In this document: positions 9,158 to 20,262 of the stretch, in pieces
How positions within the stretch are numbered: the stretch's first letter is position 1
How the letters are laid out: every line of letters starts with the position of its first letter
Source of the DNA: Nemophila menziesii
Taxonomy: Eukaryota; Streptophyta; Magnoliopsida; Boraginales; Hydrophyllaceae
Direction: 5' to 3'
NCBI GenBank assembly: GCA_029959085.1
Contig: JARWIR010000047.1
Span: 3,472,001-3,536,000 of the forward strand
Length of the DNA: 64,000 nucleotides
The notes under the pieces: model-generated
Told to the model about the DNA's origin: nothing
The model's database searches: none
What the model saw: the letters and a program-made list of their open reading frames with translations, nothing else
Program-made: the position numbers and the translations under genes

Positions 9158-9545
9158 AATAATAACCTATTTTGTCTCTTATCTTGCAAAAGTAACATTT
9201 TAATACCTTATCTTTTGATATTTGTGATAATGTTATTCCTTTTATCTTGTAAATGTAACATTTTTGTCCCTAATATTTTTATTTTGTGACAACGTTATTA
9301 TTTTATTTTTATTCCCTTATATTAGCCAAATGACACATTTAAGGGTATTTTGGTCATTTATCACATCAATTATAAAATGACATGTGTATTTAACCTTTTT
9401 AAAGTAAATGAAATAGAAAAAGATTAACATTGTCACAAAATAAAAAAATAGGGGATTAAAAGGTTGATTGTACAAGTGAAGGTGTTAAATTATCAAAAAG
9501 ATAAAAATAAAATAAAGGACCTTATAGGTTATTTACATAATTTTT
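9158..9545. mobile_element. Foldback (long inverted-arm) MITE-like element (left copy)
   Basis: The left arm (AATAACCTATTTTGTCTC..., AAAAGTAACATTTTAATACC, TTATCTTTTGATATTTGTGA) is the approximate reverse complement of the right arm (GGGGATTAAAAGG..., AAATTATCAAAAAGATAAAA, ...TATAGGTTATTT), giving arms of roughly 100 bp. The centre carries GGGTATTTTGGTCATTTATC. Relatives are at 10,430-10,680, 17,520-17,890 and 44,625-44,935, and the right duplicate has one near 61,784-62,171. The similarity continues beyond the right arm (9,620-9,718; 18,040-18,100; 45,000-45,110), so the mobile unit may be longer. Confidence 0.6.
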
Positions 9546-9879
9546 CTACTCTTTAATTTCTTTTATATACTTTTGTATTGCGATAAATTATCCTTTTTTA
9601 GTTATTTTATTTTAAATATGTAAACAAATTATTTGAAATTTAAAAAGAAGAACTATTGAAGAAGTTTATGTCTTCTGTGAAAACTCAATTTTCTTTCTCC
9701 ACATTTTTTAACATAATTTAATCATTTCATTTATGTTTTATTACTTAATTCTATTATATTTTTAAGCTTTGATTTATATATTTTTTATTTATGATTTTTT
9801 TTTGATATATAATAAAATCTAAGTTATTTTTTCCAATATATGGAAACCTATATTACAATTCTTGTATAACATAGGGGTA

Positions 9880-10080
9880 TATAGTGCTATTCATGCATAA
9901 TATAGGATTTATTAAAAAATTCAGGTGCTCATATTGAACTCATCAATTTTTTTGGATTTATTTGCACTATAGATCCCTATGTTATGCAAAATTGCAATAA
10001 GATCCCTATAATATACAAATATTTGCACTATTTGTCATGATTTTTAAATTAGTTAGAATATAAGTCCCTATATTATGTAA
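9880..10080. repeat. Degenerate 'ATAATATAGGG / TATAGTGC' repeat
   Basis: Short motifs of the type TATAGTGC...CATAATATAGG and, inverted, ATCCCTATGTTATGC recur here. They belong to the dispersed family best seen at 16,720-17,120. Confidence 0.45.
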
Positions 10081-10429
10081 AATAACTTCTAGTTTTATCA
10101 AATAAAATACCAAAAATATTAATACAAATTAAATAAATGAAATCTTAATAAATCAGTAGGGTCCATGGGTCTCCTAGTGGACTAATTATGCGACAAAAAC
10201 CAATTTTTAAGGACCATTTTAATAACTTTAAAAGTTGGAGGACCAATATGGTAATAGAATATATTTAGGGACTATTTGTCAAATTGTTTCTTCCTACATT
10301 ATAACTTTTTGTAAAATAAAACTATAATTGTGTGACTCGTGAAGTTTAATCGTAACATTTTTGTTAATGATCAAAACTCTCTTTTTTATCTACTCACAAA
10401 GCAAGATCAAATATTTCTCAATAATAATA

Positions 10430-10680
10430 ACTTATTTGGCCCTTGTCTTTACATGTTTTGATAGTTTGGTCTCTTATCTATCAATTAAGTTCTTATCTTT
10501 AAATTCTGTGACAACATTAGTCCCTTTTCATTCTGTTACAATTTGCTCTTTGCACTTTTGGAGGTATTTTAGTCATTTATCACATAAAGGAAATACAACA
10601 ACTACTAATTTTGTAAAAAAATAAAAATTAAGGGACTAAATTGTCAATAAAATTAATGACCAAATTTGTTATTTATCAAT
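10430..10680. mobile_element. Degenerate foldback element (left copy)
   Basis: Shares TTATTTGGCCCTTGTCTTTA, GTGACAACATTAGTCCCTTT and GGTATTTTAGTCATTTATCA with the foldback family, and ends GGGACTAAATTGTC...TTTGTTATTTATC in the inverted sense. A 264-bp open frame across it is incidental. Confidence 0.5.
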
Positions 10681-11185
10681 TTTATTTTAAATGCAAGAAA
10701 AAAGTCTCTTAATCTTGCGGAGTGAAATTTTTTTCCTTTTAATTTTTTTTAATAAAATACAAAAAATTTCTTTGCAGTTTGACTAGAGGCAAAGGAGGCA
10801 AAGAAGGAAAGGGACTATGAGCCACCCTAATATGCAACAACACAACAACAAGGATATTTACAACTACTTCCACTTACTAAATATAGTATCCAAAAATTAT
10901 TATTCATTTAGTATATATTTTCAGTGTATATTTAAAATAAAGTAATTTAGTAACTATGGATGTAATAATAGTATTTCTTAATACTGTGTGAAAAGTTAGG
11001 TGGACATCATTTATAGGACGGAAGAGGTACTTAACAAGAAGAAATATATTGTTTGATTTTATCGAAAGAATAAAGTTGGATAGATGTTTTTAGTAGATAT
11101 TCTAAAAGACATTTTAAAATAGGAAAATTCTATCATTTTAGTAATTGGAATAAATTTATCTTTTATAAATTAATAATTAGGTGTT
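10681..11185. other. Non-coding stretch, nothing recognised
   Basis: Contains a short purine-rich run (GGCAAAGGAGGCAAAGAAGG near 10,790) but no gene or repeat that I could support. Confidence 0.5.
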
Positions 11186-14100
11186 TGTTATCGAAGTTTC
11201 GTTAGAGGTGTTATGGATGCTACGGAATTTAAGAAAAGTAGGTTATATAAAAATGGACAATAGGTTATATAAGAATGAGGTATGCACATTTTATTTGAAT
11301 CAAATATTTCCGGTACGAATGAAATGCAAATGTGAGATGCAGACCATAGACTAATCTTTCCAAGTTTATCTTAATATTATTCTGAATTATTTGGGGTAAA
11401 CCATTTGTTGCAAAAATTATTCTGTTCTTTATTAAATCAAGAAGAATCATCTTATAGTTGGAAGCAAAGGTCAGCCTCCAATAATAGATTGTAAGGTATA
11501 TCGGTTTTTGTTTCCTAACGAATGTTCATATTTTACATCAGGAAATTATATAGGCGTAATTTATTACCTTATTTGTTGATGTTAATGTCTATTCATGATT
11601 AACTATACAACATGTCAAAATCGATAATTATTTTAAAGTCTAAGTATGTTATCTCATGACTTTGTTATCAGGGTTGTTTTATAAACTTTTTTAGTTATGG
11701 GAATTAAATATATAGTCTTTGAACTATGTCCCTATAACTACTTTGTTTTTCAAAATCTCATCCATTTTATACGATTAAGTCCACATGGAAAGATGTATTT
11801 TTAAATTGGGTAAGACTCCTATCCCGATTATCCAATATTTAAAGCACATCAATTAATTATAACAACAAAACACATGTTAATAGATTAATTAGGTAGATAT
11901 TTTGGAAAGTTAAAAACACGGGGTACGTTTCATAATACATTGGTATTGGACCATCCTATATTGGATGGAAGAATTTTCCTTGAAACTATTAATAGATAAA
12001 ATTCCCCAAATGGTCTTGAGTTATACAACTATTACTAGTTCGGTCCTCAAACTTGTTTGCTACAAGGCATTTAACTTTGAAAAAGAGGCAGAGTCAAGAT
12101 ATTTTGTTTGTGGGAGTGAGGGATAATTTATTCTCTAGAAACTTTCATTTTTAAAGGAACCAGAAATAATTTTATTAATTTAGTATGTCCTTGATATTTC
12201 TTCTTATGGGTGCATAATTCTATTATATATTTAGCATAAATCGTAAATCATGATTACTAGATTTATTGGTAAGTTAACTAGTACTTTGTTAAATGTTTGA
12301 ATCATTGATTTCATATTTTAATACATGACATTACGTTTTTCAAAAAGTGAAGTGAAATGTGCCTTAGGTCCAATATTAATTAGGAGTGGTTGCAAACACA
12401 GAAGTTCGATTATTACAAGTATTGTTATATTGTTTATTCTTTTGTTTTAGCATATAAATCTCAATACTAACATTATTACCATAATGGGATGACAAGTCAT
12501 TTGGGGCGAGATGGGACAACCCACACTCTAGGTTTATTCTTATGGAGGGATAAAATTGTCTAAACACCTCAACAACCTATATGTTCTATCATTTTGATAA
12601 ACCCAACATTTTTGTATGAAATATTTTATTTGTAGTATGTGTTGCGAATTCGTGAATTTTGAAGATGAATTCATATATGATAGGTAATTTTTTCAATAAT
12701 ATATGACTACTAAAGGCACGACATTATGGGCCATTAGTCATCAAAATGGTCAATATATATGATACTAAAGTTCTTCAAGCGTACGTCTCAAGTATTATGA
12801 GACTTTACCATGAAGATAGTATAATGTGAGAAATATATGCTCACATCCTTATTTATATCAATAGTGTAGTTAAATCTATAAGAATCACAATATGAATATT
12901 TATGAATATATGCGTTGCTACGATCATGGACCATATTACCATTGATAGGTAGACTAACATGTTTCCACTACTTTATCGTAAATGTTATGAAATATATTAT
13001 TTATAAATATTATAGGGTCTCTTGTTTGAGTGCCTTTTAAGAGAAAATTATTTTAACTTGAGTATTAGAGTGCCACTAGAAGCATCCTCCAGGTGGTTTT
13101 AAACATTTGATACTTATGCATGATACTACTATCTCGAAAAGGCATGCGAGATCTTAAAAAGCTATCTCATCTCATGGATGATGTTTTTTGCTCTACCACC
13201 CATAGAAACATGTAAACATAAGTGTATATTTCACGTCTCACCCTTATTGAAAATGTGAGTTAGCAATTGATGTAATAATATAACATTAGTAATCATAAAT
13301 ATCTAACTTTGGGTGTACTTAACTAGTTTCATTAATGATCATTGTACGTTGGAGCAAGTTCCAATAACATAGCGAATTTATCCATCTGAAAAACCATATA
13401 ATTTTAATATTAAAGTTTTTAAACCATTCATGAACTACTAATTTACGATAATTTACATTCAAATTCTTCACATAACTATAACTAGTTTACTATGGATAAT
13501 AAAAAAAATTAAGGAAATAAAGAATTAAAAATCTTAATAACTAAACGTAAAAAAACACTTCTATTTCACATTTTACTAGTACACAATTTTTTAAATATAT
13601 ATTAATTCAAATAAGATAATGTATAAAATTTAAACAAACTAAATAATAATAGAAACTAAAAGCACCTTATCATGTTAAGAATAAAAAATAAACCATAATT
13701 AACTATATATAATATGTTATAATAAAAAAAAAGAATAACTCGAAATTTATTCAATTAACCAAAAGGTAAAAAATAATAATAATAAAAGAAATTATTTATA
13801 TGATTTATATTGCTATATATTATATCGTCTTTCTAACTTAATATAAAGCCGCCCACCCTCCCTTCCTAATATCAAACCATAGCGCCAAGCCTTTATCATC
13901 TATACATAACACATTACACACACAAAAGCATCAGTAAATTTTACTTAAATGTTATGTGTGGTATCATTATTTGTAATGATTAATCTAATGTGTCCCCTTC
14001 TAAAAGTTGCTTCTTTGTTCATTCTTTATTGGATCTTGTCATGTTAAAGTATCTTTCATTAACCATTCCATTTCAATTAAAGATTCTTTGATAGGTTCAT

Positions 14101-14692
14101 ATTTTTATTGATTTTTTTATTGCCTTTTCAATAGCTTATTTATCATCCATTATAATGGATATACTCTCTTTTATTACTTAGAATATTTTTTATGTCTAGG
14201 AAAATAAGTATTATTGTTGTTTGTAGATTTGATTGATTTTGCTTTGTTAGTTTTTAATATATTTTCTTCTAGCTGTTATTGGGTGTATATTAGTTTGAAA
14301 AACTCTTTACTTGAACTTGATTGGAAACTATTAATGTTTTATATATTGTAATTATTTATCTAGAAATTTAATTTGGATATTCCTGGTTATAAGTCGACTT
14401 AATATGAAAAAAATTAAAAATGAAAGCAGAATCAGTGATATAGTCATGGTTATCCGTTATAGGGGTAATTTAGAAATTTTATTTAGTGAGGGTTCTAACA
14501 TTGAAAAATCTTGGTAAGGAAAATTCCCTATATAGTTCCTGAACTATATCCCTTTTGTTATGGTCTTGATATCTGTTCTTATGGGTGCATAGTTCTCTTA
14601 ATGTGATATGACTTAGGTGAGAAGGAAGCTAAAATTTGTTTTTGGAACATTGGTGATATGATCATTGGGTGGTTCGTCAGATTAAGTGGGGG
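11186..14692. repeat. Diverged older copy ('copy 0') of the 25-31 kb sequence, part 1
   Basis: Aligns collinearly with 24,997-27,854: shared blocks include GGTGTTATGGATGCTAC, TTGTTGCAAA, AGAAGAATCATCTTATAG, GGCAGAGTCAAGATATTTT, the MITE, the R block at ~12,920-13,310 and the TATAAAG/CCC-rich block at ~13,840-13,905. Differences are frequent, so it is far older than the 5.87-kb tandem copies. No coding frame is conserved between copies. Homology stops at GATTAAGTGGGGG, where a CACTA-like end begins. Confidence 0.8.
11815..11979 (+). mobile_element. MITE with palindromic ends (copy 0)
   Basis: Left end ACTCCTATCCCGATTATCCAATATT and right end CCATCCTATATTGGATGG, collinear with 25,617-25,789. 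Present in both, so it inserted before the old duplication. Confidence 0.65.
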
Positions 14693-14990
14693 CACTATAA
14701 TAAAACATCGATTGAAACTTTAGGTGACACTTTTGAAGCCACCTAACCAAAAACAAGTGTCTCTATAATTGATTTCTCCATATTTTGAGGACAACTTGGT
14801 AAAGCTGTCGCTTAATATATAATGACATCTATTAAAGTGCCGCCCACCATTTTGGAGACACTGTTTTAGGCGTCATCCATCACATTAGAGACTTCATTGT
14901 AAGTGTCGCTCTCCATATTAGAGACGCTGTTTTAAATGTCGCCCTCCACTGCCCATCAATTTGTGAAAACCATTTTAAGTGTAGCACATC
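14693..14990 (+). mobile_element. CACTA-like 5' end with 33-bp subterminal tandem repeats
   Basis: CACTATAATAAAAC begins exactly where homology to the 27.85-kb locus breaks off. It is followed by a tandem array of 32-34 bp units (from ~14,802) containing (A)AGTGTCGC..CTCC and GAGACGCTGTTTT, for example at 14,834, 14,868 and 14,901. A CACTA terminus plus short subterminal repeats is the hallmark of En/Spm-type elements. The matching TAGTG end is not found; homology to the empty site resumes near 18,263, so the 3' end has been lost or overwritten. Confidence 0.6.
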
Positions 14991-15056
14991 ATATTTACCA
15001 ATTCTTATATTTGCTATAGCACCCTGAAATACCACTAAATATTACTATTACATACT

Positions 15057-15461
15057 ATAAAAGGTTGGTAAGGTTAGGTGAAACATTATTATTTACCTTT
15101 CGAAAAAGTACAAGTCTTCCATCTGGATATCAACATACAACTACTGATTGACGCTTTCATTTATTAAAATAAGACAACACGAGATTAGAATAATCATCTA
15201 AAAAGTCAGAATTTCCAGGATTAAGTATGTAACTAAATACCTGTTAAACTCGAGAACATCAAAATTTCATAAGGTATTTCTTGAATATTTCCAATCGTCT
15301 CTACGTGTGACTCGCGTACATATATCATAGTAAGATTTGCCTACAAAAGAAAAAGGGTACTTACTATGATTAAATTATGTCATTTATAAGAAAAGAAAAA
15401 ATACAAACTTATAAAAAGAGAAGCCACTACACAGATCACAAGAATAGAAGAATTCATTAAA

Positions 15462-15463
<2 letters not shown>
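15057..15463. other. Non-coding stretch inside the 14.7-18.3 kb insertion
   Basis: Slightly less AT-biased than its surroundings, but I see no ORF or repeat. Confidence 0.4.

Positions 15464-15513
<50 letters not shown>
15464..15513. repeat. (TAA)n microsatellite
   Basis: About 50 bp of perfect AAT/TAA trinucleotide. Read in reverse it gives a poly-leucine frame, which is an artefact of the repeat. Confidence 0.95.
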
Positions 15514-15514
<1 letters not shown>

Positions 15515-15849
15515 TGTAAATATAAATTATACTCATTACCTGCATATAGCACCTAATAGATGTCTGCAAAAAAGACACTAAAAAGAGTGAGTATTAATTT
15601 TTCCACAATTCTTCTCTAAAGTACTTCTTTTTGAATGAATTTTATGAAACCCATCTTAACCTAACACATGATATTATTGTCAACATCTAAATACATATCA
15701 AAGAAAATACTCCATCATTTGGGTAAGAATAAAAGAGAAACTTCTCTTCATGTAGGTAAAAATAACAATAAAATTTATGTTCCTAAGACTGCAACCCTGT
15801 GAATGTTGTAACGATCTTGTCGCTATTGTTTTGATTACATTATCAATAT

Positions 15850-16150
15850 GGTAAGGAATATATCATTTCATCTCTCTTATAAGCTCCCTTGATTAAAGGC
15901 CTTTCATTGCAAATTTAGCTTTAACTGGAGTATAATAGAGCCACCGAGTCTTAGATATTTGCTACGTATGCAGGTACTATACCATATTGAAAAAGCCTGT
16001 CTCAAGAGTATATACATACTCATGGATGATGATTTAATTCTGTCAACGATCCAAACTTCTAAACATAAGTGTATAACTCGTGTGTTACCCTTATTGAGAA
16101 TGCAATTGAGCAACTGATATCATGTTAGTGATTATCAATATCTATCTTTG
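15850..16150. repeat. Dispersed R block (possible LTR relic)
   Basis: Matches the ~400-bp block found twice in each 5.87-kb unit. Shared sequence includes CATTTCATC..CTCTTATAAGCTCCC, CATGGATGATG, ATCCAAAC..TAAACATAAGTGTATAA and CCTTATTGA. It retains the TAAACATAAGTGTATAACTCGTGT form. A short minus-strand frame across it is not supported. Confidence 0.6.
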
Positions 16151-16719
16151 ATGCAAAATATTATTTAAATAGTACCAATAATGACAACAACTCTATTATC
16201 AGTACATTCAGTCAAGTCCCAATAATTAGAGTATCCAAGAATCTTGTAACTACTTAAGTTTATCTATTTAGAAAACCATTTGTTTACATAATTTGAATTC
16301 AAATTCTGTTTGGGGATTTTTCCTTCCCATATTGTAAATCTTATAAATATATAATTGTGAGACTTACTAAGTTTAAATTTATAATTTGTATAGAGGATGA
16401 AAAATGCGTGTTTATACTATTACAAATAAATATCAAATGGAATGGTGTAAATGTTTGTTGAATGGTTAGCCTGAAGTTGATACTCAAAAAATTGAAACTC
16501 AAACAAGCAAGATCTCTTATTTAGGGATCCTGAAACTAGATCTATTTTGGAAAAATTGATGGTATATTTCTTGATACATGTTCTTTACTCTTTTGTCTCA
16601 TGTGTTTGCATGATTTGACAGATTGATCCTTTATGCTCCTATTGTAATATTTAAGTCCTTTGTAATTTGATATCTATGATAATGTTAGTCATTTATCTTG
16701 GTAACTAGGTCACACTCAA

Positions 16720-17120
16720 ACTGAGTTTGGGGGCATGTAACGCATTTCTTTACATAATATATGGACCTTGTAGTGAAATTTTCTCATAATATAGGGGTTT
16801 ATAGTGCATTTAGTACTAAACTAGGTTGGCGGTATGTAATTCATTTTTTTCATAATATGGGGACCATAGGTGTAATTATTACATAATATAGGGACCATAG
16901 GTGTAATTATTACATAATATAGGGACATGTAGTTTAATTTTGTCATAATATAGGGATTTATAGTGCAATTAGCGCCAAAATAGGTTGGAGGTGGGCGTGT
17001 AATGCAATATTTTTACATAATATGGGGATTATAGGTATAGTTTTTCCATAATATAGGGACATGTAGTGACATTTTCTTATAATTTAGGAATTTATAGTGC
17101 AATTAGTGCCAGAAAAATAA
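16720..17120. repeat. Degenerate tandem repeat 'ATAATATAGGGAC..TAGTG'
   Basis: Repeats of CATAATATAGGGACCATAGG and ATAGTGCAATTAG alternate across ~400 bp. One ~36-bp unit (GGACCATAGGTGTAATTATT + ACATAATATAG) is exactly duplicated near 16,861-16,925. Shorter versions occur at 9,880-10,080, 17,380-17,470 and 44,030-44,390. Confidence 0.75.
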
Positions 17121-17149
17121 TTGTATGTTCCTCGATACTACTTCACTCA

Positions 17150-18100
17150 TTTGGTCCCTCTTGACTTTTCATATTTTAATAGTTTGATCCTTAAATCATA
17201 AAAAAGTAAGGTTAAAGTCCCTTATCTTTTAATTTTTGTGGAAATGTTAGGCCTTTATCTTGTAAATGTAAACTTTTAGTCCCTTGTATTTTGTTTTTTA
17301 TGACACTTTAAGTCCTTTATATTGCAAACTGAGGTGGAGCTAAACTGGGTTGGGGGAGGCATGTAATGCATTTTATTTACACTATATAGGGACCTTTAGT
17401 GTAATTTTTTCATAAAATAGGACTTGTAGGTATGTTTTCTTAAAATTTAGGGTTTTATAGTGCTATTAGTGCTGGAAAATAATTTTTATATTTTTCAATA
17501 CTACTTCAATTCATTTGTTCCCTTGTCGTTGCATATTATGACAGTTTAGCCCTTTAATCTTAAAAAAGTAACATTTAAGTCCTTTATCTTTTGATATTTG
17601 TGAAAATTTTAGTTCTTTATTTCATAAATTTAACCTTTTAGTCCCTTGTGTTTTGATTTTATGACAACATATTAGGCAAAGGATGCATTTAAGGTATTTT
17701 GGTCGTTTATCACATCAATGGTACGGTGACACATGGATTCAATAATCCATATAGTGTAAGGGAAATAAAAAAGGAATAAAGCTCTCACAAAGTCAAAAGA
17801 TTAGGGACTAAAAGGTTACGGTACAAGATAATGTATTAAATTGTCAAAAAAGATTAAAAAAATATAGGACATAATAGGTTATTTACTCCTTTTTCTTTTT
17901 TCACCCGGTCTTTAGGTTGAATTTCTAAAATTGTGTAATTGTAATAATTCTTTTCATTTAAATATGTAAGCAAATTTATATGCAGTTTTATCAGAGATAG
18001 AAGACAATGGGAAGTTATACTTCTAATGAGATGCAAAGAGAGGAACTGTTGAAGAAGTTTATGTATTCAGTGAGAACTCACTTTTCTTTCATCATATTTT
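17150..18100. mobile_element. Foldback-family elements and their 3' extension
   Basis: 17,520-17,890 has the inverted-arm structure (AAAAGTAACATTTAAGTCC...GGGACTAAAAGGTTACGGTA, TATTTTGGTCGTTTATCACA centre). 17,150-17,350 holds an additional left-arm-like segment. 18,040-18,100 carries the GAACTGTTGAAGAAGTTTAT block that also follows the foldback elements at 9,650 and 45,040. Confidence 0.55.
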
Positions 18101-18262
18101 TCAATATATTTAAATTATTTTAAGTTTTATTACTTTTATTTAATTATTTTTAAATATTTTATAGCATTCTGATATGGATTTTTCGAATGAAATATAATGT
18201 GAGAGGGATGTTGAAGATTGTTATCGATTATGGGTGGTTGGTTGGTCAAATTTTGTTGTTTT

Positions 18263-18380
18263 ATGTGCATTTAAGATGTTGCCACTTATTATATATGATT
18301 AATTATTTGGATTGATGGTAACTTGTTTTTATGCTACTTTTTTGGATATGGTTGCCAATTGTTCCAATTTATTTTGTTAC
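18263..18380. repeat. Copy 0, part 2 (short collinear piece)
   Basis: TTTAAGATGTTG...ATTTGGATTGATGGTAAC...GTTGCCAATTGTTCCAATTTAT aligns with 27,855-27,975 (TTTAAGATGTTG...TTTTGGATTCATGATACC...TTGTTCCAGTTTAT). It places the downstream side of the CACTA-like insertion and the upstream side of the Helitron-like end. Confidence 0.65.
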
Positions 18381-18406
18381 TAGGTATAGCCCGTGCCTTA
18401 AGGCAC
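18380..18406 (-). mobile_element. Helitron-like 3' terminus (minus strand)
   Basis: On the minus strand the sequence reads GTGCCTTAAGGCAC, then GGGCTATACCTAG, then T: a 14-nt perfect palindrome (stem), a short spacer and a terminal CTAG followed by host T. Plant Helitrons end in a 16-20 nt hairpin plus CTRR and insert between A and T. Homology to the copy at ~27,975 stops at this point, supporting an insertion junction. The 5' TC end was not identified; the insertion may extend to about 20,440. Confidence 0.6.
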
Positions 18407-18432
18407 TTCAAAACATAAAAATTGAGACAAAT

Positions 18433-18985
18433 TAAGGTTAAGGTTAAGGTTAGGTTTAAGGTTAAGTGTAAGGTTAAGTTAAGGTTAAGTTAAGGTTAAG
18501 TTTAAGGTCAAGATTAAGGTTAAGATTAAGGTTAAGATTAAAGTTAAGGTTAATGTTAAGTTTAATGTTAGGTTAAGATTAAGGATAAGGTTAAGGATAT
18601 GGTTAAGGTTAATAGTTAAGGGGTTGAGGTTAAGTTAAGGGGTAAGGTTAGAATTAAGGTTAATGTTAATGTTAAGTTTAAAGTTAAGGTAAAGGTTATT
18701 TTAATTTTAAGGTTAAGGATAAGGTTAATGTTAAGGTTAAGGTTAAGGTTAAGGCTTTGGCTAAGGCTACGACTAAGGATACAGTGAAGGCTAAGGCTAT
18801 GGTTAAATATCAAGTTAAGGTTAAGGTTAAGGTTAAGTTTAAGGTTGAGGTTGAGTCTGAGGTTGATGTTAAGGTAAGAGTTAAGGTTAATATTAAGGTT
18901 AAGGTTTAAGTTTATGGGTTAAGGGTTAATGTCAAGCTTTTGGTCAAGGGTAAGGTAAGGTTAAAGTTAATTTTAAGGTTGAGAC
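18433..18985 (+). repeat. (TTAAGG)n telomere-like hexamer array, degenerate
   Basis: About 550 bp of TTAAGG/AAGGTT hexamers with variants (GGTTAGG, GGTTTAAGG, GGATAAGG, GGCTAAGG). G is strictly on the plus strand. The plant telomere repeat is TTTAGGG, so this is not canonical telomeric DNA. It starts ~25 bp from the Helitron-like hairpin, whose loop-proximal sequence itself contains TTAAGG, suggesting local expansion. Apparent ORFs across it are artefacts. Confidence 0.93.
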
Positions 18986-18990
18986 ATTTG

Positions 18991-19960
18991 GGAAGTTTTG
19001 TAAGGAATTGTTTTATATTATAAATTTAAGAGAAAATGACACCTAGGGTCTTGAACACACACCCCCCCTCTTCAAGGTAAACGTTAGTATTCCGATATAT
19101 AATATTAATTTTTAAAAAAATGTTTGATTAGTTCATATTATATAAACGATCTTGTAATAAAAATAAATAAGAAAATACGCAATTAAGTTGTGATGCTCAT
19201 TTGGTCATATTTTAATATTGATAAAAATTTATAAGTTAGGTGTATCCTATTTTATATAGATATCGTATTTCTGTTAAGGTAAATTTGAAAATTAAATAAG
19301 TATTAATTTTTTCTTATGATTCAAATATAAAATGCAAAACTTTTTCTTTTTATGGCAGTTTTTTTCTAATTTATACATGATAGATATTATATAACATATA
19401 TAGCTACGTTGAGTATAGATTGACACATATTTTATTAAAAATAGAATGCTTAAACGTGTCTTTCATAAGTAATCATCTTTCAATTTGATTTATCTGTATG
19501 TTTGCTACATATATGAGTTTATATTTAGATATATTTATTATTAAAACGAAACTATTTTTTGGATACTATAATATCTGAGATTGAAGGAAATAAATTTGTT
19601 ACTTACTCGAGTAAAATATGAGGTAAAACGTAACTATATATATGTTTTTATTTTAAATTCATCACTTAAATAGTTAAAATAAGAACCCATCTAAAGCATC
19701 ATAATCCAATTGCAACAACATAAACAAACATTTTAAACATTATTGCACAGTAGATTACTGAAAAACACAAACAATGTTCCACCCTAACAAATCTAAAAAC
19801 CACAATTTGACCCAAATCTATTTTTTTCTTCCATTAAAACCCTTATAATGTATCTAATTTGCAAAAGGAAACATTCCAACTCTTTCACAACTTTATTCCG
19901 AGCAAACCAAAACCATAAACATATATGAAAAGGAAAAGATGAGAAAGGTTTCAAAATTTA
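18991..19960. other. AT-rich stretch, probable interior of the Helitron-like insertion
   Basis: Contains an ACACACACCCCCCCTCTTC tract at ~19,052 and no ORF that I could support. Confidence 0.4.
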
Positions 19961-19974
19961 AAGAGAGAGAATGG

Positions 19975-20262
19975 ACCAGTTTGGTGGTGGAGGTTGTGTG
20001 CAGTGGTGGTGGCTCGCCGGTGGTGGTGTCCCTCCAGTGGTGGTGGTGCTGGAATTCAATACACCAAAACTCAAAAACCAAAATAGTAATTAGTTTTAAT
20101 TTTGTAAATTAAATAAAATTGATATTTAAGATAAGATTATACCTTGGCTCGGATTATGGTGGTTGTAGTCGCGCCATAGATGTGGCTCCGGTGTTGGTGG
20201 CTCGCTGGATGAGTTTTTTGAAAGGCTCTTTTTTTTGGCTCCTTTGATGGTGGGGTGGGCGT
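19975..20262. repeat. GGT-rich (G-skewed) tracts
   Basis: Two runs rich in GGTGGTGG (19,980-20,052; 20,157-20,262) stand out from AT-rich flanks. On the minus strand these read as CCACCACC-rich sequence flanked by a splice-like CCAAG/GTATAAT and ..TTCCAG/CACC, so a captured leader or exon is possible. I cannot name a source. A 62-codon minus frame (19,893-20,081) is His/Thr/Pro-rich because of the repeat. Confidence 0.4.

Larger units (their letters stand above)
1..11374 (+). repeat. Left copy of a ~11.4 kb direct segmental duplication (period ~52.4 kb)
   Basis: The whole stretch recurs at 52,404-64,000. The offset is 52,403 up to base 490, 52,391 after a 12-bp indel, 52,386 after small AT-run indels near 4,770-5,060, 52,582 after a ~200-bp indel at 8,368, and 52,626 after the (AT)n at 9,017. 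By eye I noticed about a dozen substitutions (for example 1,627, 6,936, 10,829), so the copies are nearly identical. Homology runs into both window edges, so the true ends are not visible. It could be a recent tandem duplication or two haplotypes placed in series by an assembler. Confidence 0.97.

Noticed and set aside
10361..10624. 87-codon frame, also at 62,987-63,250
   Set aside because: It falls across a degenerate foldback element; identity between copies is due to the segmental duplication.
15384..15578. Poly-leucine minus-strand frame
   Set aside because: Translation of the (TAA)n microsatellite.
18433..18985. True interstitial telomere or chromosome-end sequence
   Set aside because: The hexamer is TTAAGG, not TTTAGGG, and it sits beside a Helitron-like end deep within non-telomeric repeats; local expansion is simpler.
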